From: Klebsormidium nitens
Lineage: Eukaryota; Streptophyta; Klebsormidiophyceae; Klebsormidiales; Klebsormidiaceae
Direction: 5' to 3'
DNA length: 64,000 bases
Assembly (NCBI GenBank): GCA_000708835.1
Contig: DF237055.1
Location: 124,001 to 188,000 of the forward strand
The translations under genes were made by a program, and so were the position numbers. The stretch's first letter is position 1. The number at the start of each line of letters is the position of its first letter. The notes beneath the pieces are model-generated. The model searched no databases and was not told the origin of the DNA. It saw only the letters and a program-made list of their open reading frames with translations. Shown here one piece after another: positions 58,501 through 64,000 of this stretch.

Positions 58501-61500
58501 GACCTACTTCAAGTCCATCTGGGAAGGGGGGCCCTGCAGAAGTCGAAGGCGAAGGGTTTCTTTCAGAGGTTTCAAGAAGGGTCTGCAAGGCGTTGAGTCC
58601 TTGAGTCAGGAATGCTGGTTCAGAGCCTGGAAAACTTCGATAAGGTTGATACGGTTTGGGGCTCGTAGTCAGTATCTTCTAGAAGGTCAAGGCAAAGCAG
58701 AATCGAAAGTTACGCATAGCTCACCTCCTTTTCCAACAGCTAAGTCATGGGTGCAGGCAATGTATATCTTGGACTAAGATGGAGAAGCAGTTAATCAACC
58801 ACAACTCTTACTCCGAGGCGCAGACTGTCAGGGGGTCAGGCAGATGTTGACCTTTCGAATCAGGGTACAGACAGTCAAACATTGACCAAGTTAGGATTCA
58901 AGTCAGCTTACTAAGATTTGCGTCCTAAATGCAGTCAGCTTTCTGTTTCTCAGGGGCACACTTTGCCACCTTTGTTTCAAGCAGGGAACCAGTAAGTCCC
59001 TAAAGAGTTCTTGAACAGCCACTTTCTTACGTTTATCCTAGTCATCAATTTCCGCTACCAATTTTGCGTACCTTTGCCAATGGGAACTGGTAATTTTTTC
59101 TGGACTCCACTTACACATAAGCTTGTCCCGCACTCACAATGAGGCAAGAGTGTCGCAAAGATAGCTGATTGGGTTCTTTGTCCTGCAGACAATCGCAGTC
59201 ATTGCTGTGCCCCAGGGGGTTGTCCAGCTGGGCTCAACTAGAGTGGTGAGAAACTCCCCCTTTGCGTCTTCTTATTCATGTTTCTGCGCTTGGAATCTAG
59301 TAAAGTTGGTTAAATTATGTGTCAGTGTTGGGCATGTATCCTCAGCAGCCAGAAGTTCAAGCGCTGACTTCCTGCGGCTTTTGGGAAGATGAAGATTTGC
59401 TTTCCTCCAACAATAAGGTCCCCAAGCCGTTCAAAGCTTGATTGACGCTGACAAAGGTGTACCTTCTTCCTTTTCACCTGCAATCAAGAGTCCTTTCTGG
59501 CGATTGATGATCAAAGCAGAAGCACCTGTTGTGACACCGCAATCGCTCATTGAGAAGGGGTCCTTCAAACCTCTCTGTTTGCCGGACACTGAACATTTCT
59601 CTTACAAGACACTCGTCACCACCCTGCCCCGCGAACCCCTTTCTGCCAACTACCCTAACTATCTTTTTCTTTTCTTTCTCCAGGTCCAAGAAGACCTGGC
59701 TCTCGTTAACCACGTGCGGGGTTTGTTCACAACCCTCCGCTCCATCCCGGGGGCCTTCCTCTCCGACCTCATGGCGGAAGGCCCTGCTGGCGCCCAGTTC
59801 AACCTGGCCGCGTTCCAAACCCCCCAGTGGGCGCCGCCGCCACGGCCCCAAACAAGGCCTCCCCAGCCCACTCTCAGCCAAAACCCCATTCAGGAGGGCC
59901 CTGTAGCCGCGACCGTCGTACCAAACCCCAGCCATTATTTCGCCAGACCGCCGCCAGCAGGGCCCCTCCCTGCACAGTCGCCCAGGGGGGGTCCGGGGGG
60001 CAGGCCGCCGTACCCCCCCATCGCGCCGCGGGGGGCGTGGATGCAGCCGAACCAACAGATGGGGGCTGGGTTCTACACCCAGGTTACGCCGCAGCTAGTT
60101 GCGGAGGGATCCCCCTACGGAGTGCCGCACCCGTATGGGGTGCCCATTTCTGCGCCGGTGTACAGCAACCCCCCCACTCCGACAGAGGGGGGCGGAAGTC
60201 AGGGGGGTTTCAGCATGGGGGGGATGGCGAGGAGTCAGCGGAAGGGGCGGAGACGTGGGGGGGAAACGGCGTCGTCGGGGGGCAGCCGGGGGGTGCCGGA
60301 GCAAACGGTCTCCGAAGCACGCAGCAGTGACAGCACGCAACCCCGGATGCAGCGCCAGCTGTCAACCGGCAGAAAGGAGCCTAGCCTCGGGGGGGGTTAC
60401 GAATTGCGGGGTTCTGAGGTCGAGGGGGTTAGCTTGACCCCCCCCAGTTTGTCAGACTCGCAGCTCGAGTTTGCTAGGCGGCTAAGCCCCCCTGGGGAGA
60501 TGCCGACGAATTCGGGGCTCATGTGGGGACTGCTGGTGCAATCCCGTCCGAGCACCTCTTATCTCCGCCACTCTGTGGGGTCTCTTCCAGACCGTTACCA
60601 GACGCTTTTGATGGGGCCCCATCATATGGGAGGGCAGCCGTCGCCTCCGCCTGGCAGGTTAAGCTTGTTAGCACCTAACCCGATTCAGGTGCAGCAAGCG
60701 CGTGTTGAGTTGCCCCCGCAGGCGATTCTCGAAAAGGGGGGGTACTTCCGAACGCACCTGAGCAAGGGCCACGTGTCGGAGAAGGAGGCGAGTCCCAGGG
60801 GTGACACCGGTTGCTCGACGGTGTCAAACGCGCAGCCTGACGTGCACAGGCCGCCGCTTGACACTCGGTCGGAGGGCGGGTCCACGGTTGGCGAATCTGA
60901 CTTTCCCGCTCTTGGGAAGCTCCCGGAACCGGGTCACGTGCAGTCGAACTTTTCGGGGGGGTCGAGCTCACTCAGCACGCAGGTCTCGGCGCCCGCCCCC
61001 GAGCTGGGGAAACGGCTGCCGGCGCTGCCTAACCTGCGGGTTAGCACCGGGTTTACCAAGATGCTGAGCGAAGGGCAGAAACCGACGCTAGAGAGTGTGG
61101 AAGCGTACAGAATGCAGCAGCAAGCGCAATTGGAAAGCTTGGAGAAAGCGGGGCTGAAGGGAACGGAAGTGTATAACATGTGGGAGGAAATCATGAAGGA
61201 GAACTACCGGGTCGGCCTTGCGCTGGCCGGCTTCAATGGGGAACAGGATGCGCCGGTAAGTGGGTCCCTTTTGGCATTTCACGAATCCGCTTTAAGAATC
61301 AAATTTCGTGGCGTGCGTTTCTCGATCGTCTCTTATGTATGAAAGGCGTTGGGTCTGCAGAGTCTAGTTGGGTGTCCTAGGCAACATCAATCTGTGCAAG
61401 CAACAGGTAGCAGGGTCAAACTCGGAGAGCGTCTGAAAGTCCGAACGCTGGTGCGCTTGCTCCGTGTTCAATACGGCTTCGCCTTTTCTTCTCTTCGCCT

Positions 61501-64000
61501 CCCTCGATCGCTGCATTCTCCTTTTTTCCTTTCTGCCTGTTTGTGACTCTCGTGTGCCCAAAACGTACTTTGAAATTCTTTTTATGTCTACAGGTAACGG
61601 CCCCGCTTTCCGTCCAGCCCTCCCCCGCATTCCCCCCCTCCAGCTTGTCAAACTTCGACAACACTCCGGCCACGATTCCTCTTCTGGGGCGTCAGAGGTC
61701 TGGTGCCCTCCAAGGGATCCCTTCGGGGGGGCCGATGCAGGCCGTTTCCGAGACCCCTCTTATCAGTTGCGGCGCCACCGAACAGATCCAAAACATGCAC
61801 CTCAGTTCGGGGTCGCGCTCTCCGGACCCGCTAGAGGTCAAGTCCGACCGGACGGATCAACCCGAGCCGCGAATCCCGGAAGGGGTTCCCGCCGGGCGCG
61901 TCTCCCGCACGTCGGTGAGGGGCGGGGGTCTGCCCCGCGGGGGCCCCCTAACCGGAGCGGAAACGGTGCTCGAGTTGGCCGCTATGTACAGCCACAGTCC
62001 ATTCCTCGCTGCTGTCAACACCGTGGCAAATGACGAACTAGGTGCGGACGGGATTTTCCGCGGGGCGACGAACGTCGGGCTGTCGCGCATGATGCCCACC
62101 CCTGGGCTGTCCCCCACTCCCACCGACCTTGATCTGCCGGCGTCGGAAACGCCGAGCCCGACGGTCGACCCGCCGCCGGGCCCATCAGGTCAGGATTGTC
62201 CCCTGTGTTTTTCCACAGTGAAATCTGGCCCTTAACCATGGATGGTCATGGGCTGGCTATGGATTGGTTTAAAACTGGTTGACTGTCCAATGACCAGAGT
62301 TGGCCGGGAACCAGCCTTGGAACGAGGTTAAAGCCCACTTGTTTGTCCAATAAGCGGAGACTCAGTCTGGTCATCAGCTTGGTTAGCAGCCGTAATCTCC
62401 TGTGCTCTGGGATCTCCTCTTTGCATCTCTTTCTCTTGCAATCCTCTCAAGTTCTTCTTTACGTGCCATGGGAAATTGCGCATTCCTGTTGAAGATTCCT
62501 ATCTTGAGCTTTGCAACTCCAGCTTGATCTGTGTCTTTGCCATGTCCAAAGGTCAGCTTCAAGGACAAAACCAACATGTTGATTGTGACGTTTGCAAGTT
62601 CTAATGATGTAAGCTGACGTCATCCTGTTCCGTGCCCCCCTTTCAGAGGCGTTCAAGCCACGGAGCAGCCCCCCAGTCCCGCTCTTCTTCGCGAACGCGC
62701 GCACGCCCTCCCCGTTCGCGGGCGGCCGCCCGGGCGTCCCGCTGTTCAACAACGAGACGATTGCGTCACTGCCCACGTCATCCGTCTGGGCGATCGCGCT
62801 GAAAGGCAGCGGGGAGGCCGCCGCTCGCCGGCGGGCGGGGCTGGCCCCCCCCTCGGAACCGTCGATGAGTCACCAGGGGAGCGCGGCAACGCAGCCGATG
62901 TCGTATTCCATGCAAGCGTGTGCAAGCTCGGACGTCCAGGCGAATTTCCCCTCGACGCCGTCCGCGGTCCGGGTGACGTCAGCGCTCGACGTCACCCCCC
63001 CGAATGAGGCCGAGAGTCCCCGGAGCAGGTCGCCGGAGCCCGGGGAGATGACGGTGATGTCAGCGGGGGCAGCGCTGGAGTCCCGCGGGGGGGGCGCGGA
63101 TTTCGCGGACAGTCCGGGGTCGCGCCTTGAGCACGCAATCTCCGCCCCTGCGGGGTGGGAGACGCCGAGCGTGAGTGACGTCAGCAAGCGGACGGTGTCG
63201 AAGCGGAAGGGCGACGAGTTTGACGATCGGGCGGAAGCGTCCGATGCGACTGGGGAGGGGGGGGGCGAGTCGGAACGGGGCGGCGCGCGGGGGCGCAAAA
63301 AGGGCAGGTTGCGCGCGCCCCCGGATACGTTCTCGCCGCACGAGCTGACGTCGACGGGACGGCCGCGACCCAAGGACCGGCAGCAGATCCAGAAGCGGTT
63401 AGCGGAACTTCGGGGGTTAGTGCCGAACACGGGGAAGTTGCCGATCGACGGCTTGCTCGAACGGACGATAAAGCACCTGGAGTTCTTGCGGAGCGTCAAA
63501 AGCGAGAAGCCGGTTAAGAAGGAGCTGTCCTTACCACCCCTCCTCCCCCTGCTGAAATTCGACGAGCCTCAATCCGCTTCAGAGATTCTCCCCGGGTTGA
63601 CTGCTAACCCACGGAAACGGCCGGCCCTCCGTGGGTCGTCCTCGCTGCAAAACCCGGAGGTTAACGCGAAGCTTCGCCCCGAGAGGCCGGCCTTTTCGGA
63701 GGCCAGCGTGCTTAACCCGCCAAGCCTCAAACCCTCAAACTCAACCCTTAACCTACTCAATAACCCGCCTCAGTCCCCGGAGTTGAACCTAAGTCTCCTG
63801 GCGAACCCCCATCTATTCTCGAGCCTTCAGCACAGTCTAGGAGAACCTTTGCGGACTGAGGGGCCGGTGGACACGTGGACACGACAAAACGCGCCAGGTG
63901 GCGGCCCGGGGTTGGGTCGCAAGAGCAGCGTTGAGCAGTTGTTGAGTTCGTTGCATTCGGAGCCGGTTATTGTGGAGGTTCTAAAGGATCCGCGGCAATT
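55548..64000 (+). CDS. LHW: LONESOME HIGHWAY-like bHLH transcription factor (continues past the right edge)
   Basis: In land plants LHW heterodimerises with TMO5-type bHLH factors to drive vascular cell divisions; algal members predate vessels. Exons: 55548-55642, 57172-57312, 58176-58293, 59189-59245, 59684-61255, 61594-62188, 62647-beyond 64000; phases fit throughout, giving about 1310 residues so far. The N-terminal bHLH-MYC_N domain is clear: LQQTLRGLCHNTPWSYAVFW, VLTWEDGFYDYAKR, KIAFSGKHQWVFMGASVNT, HPVGWENQFMAGVKTIAVIA, VPQGVVQLGSTRV, VQEDLALVNHVRGLFTTLRS. The bHLH lies near residue 1097 (RPRPKDRQQIQKRLAELRGL; LLERTIKHLEFLRSV), and VIVEVLKDPRQ at the edge starts the C-terminal ACT-like region. 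About 850 Pro/Gly/Ser-rich, probably disordered residues separate the two, making it over twice the length of Arabidopsis LHW (about 650 aa). Confidence 0.93.

Overview
The window looks like nuclear DNA of a streptophyte green alga or early land plant. Its genes have many short exons with GT-AG introns. It combines plant-type families (DEG7 protease, OSB organellar DNA-binding protein, LONESOME HIGHWAY-type bHLH) with a complete ciliary gene (IFT70), so the organism is a plant-lineage eukaryote that still makes cilia. A Klebsormidium-like charophyte fits best; this is inference from content, not a database match.

Layout. DEG7 (-, 5' part only, runs off the left edge) and QTRT2 (+, 3222-7603) are divergent. 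A gene for a protein with tandem ubiquitin-like folds (-, 9274-14218) is followed by a 2.3 kb gap with inverted repeats, then the 12-exon IFT70/TTC30 gene (-, 16490-25832). A kinase gene (+, 26583-31432) starts 750 bp from IFT70. It joins an MLKL-like helical bundle, a TKL-type kinase, Sel1 repeats and 18 leucine-rich repeats, and carries three reading-frame lesions. OSB (-, 33680-43394) and NOC2 (+, 43991-53279) share a 600 bp divergent promoter region. LHW-like bHLH (+, from 55548) runs off the right edge. For most genes the exon models rest on matching splice phases as well as on family similarity.

Three things stand out. (1) The MLKL-like/kinase/Sel1/LRR fusion has the layout of a one-chain sensor and cell-death effector. 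(2) Intron 2 of NOC2, a ribosome-assembly gene, holds five box C/D snoRNA copies plus a decayed one. Their D' guide is complementary to the LSU rRNA peptidyl-transferase loop, and three copies carry a second guide complementary to 18S rRNA. (3) Introns of five of the eight genes hold decaying tandem copies of the adjacent exon edge with its splice site. Acceptor copies lie upstream of the true acceptor and donor copies lie downstream of the true donor, which suggests that introns here grow by duplication of splice-junction segments.

The genes do not form one pathway. Two act in ribosome/tRNA biology (NOC2 with its snoRNAs, QTRT2), two are probably organellar (DEG7, OSB), one is ciliary, one is a transcription factor and one is a candidate immune or cell-death receptor.
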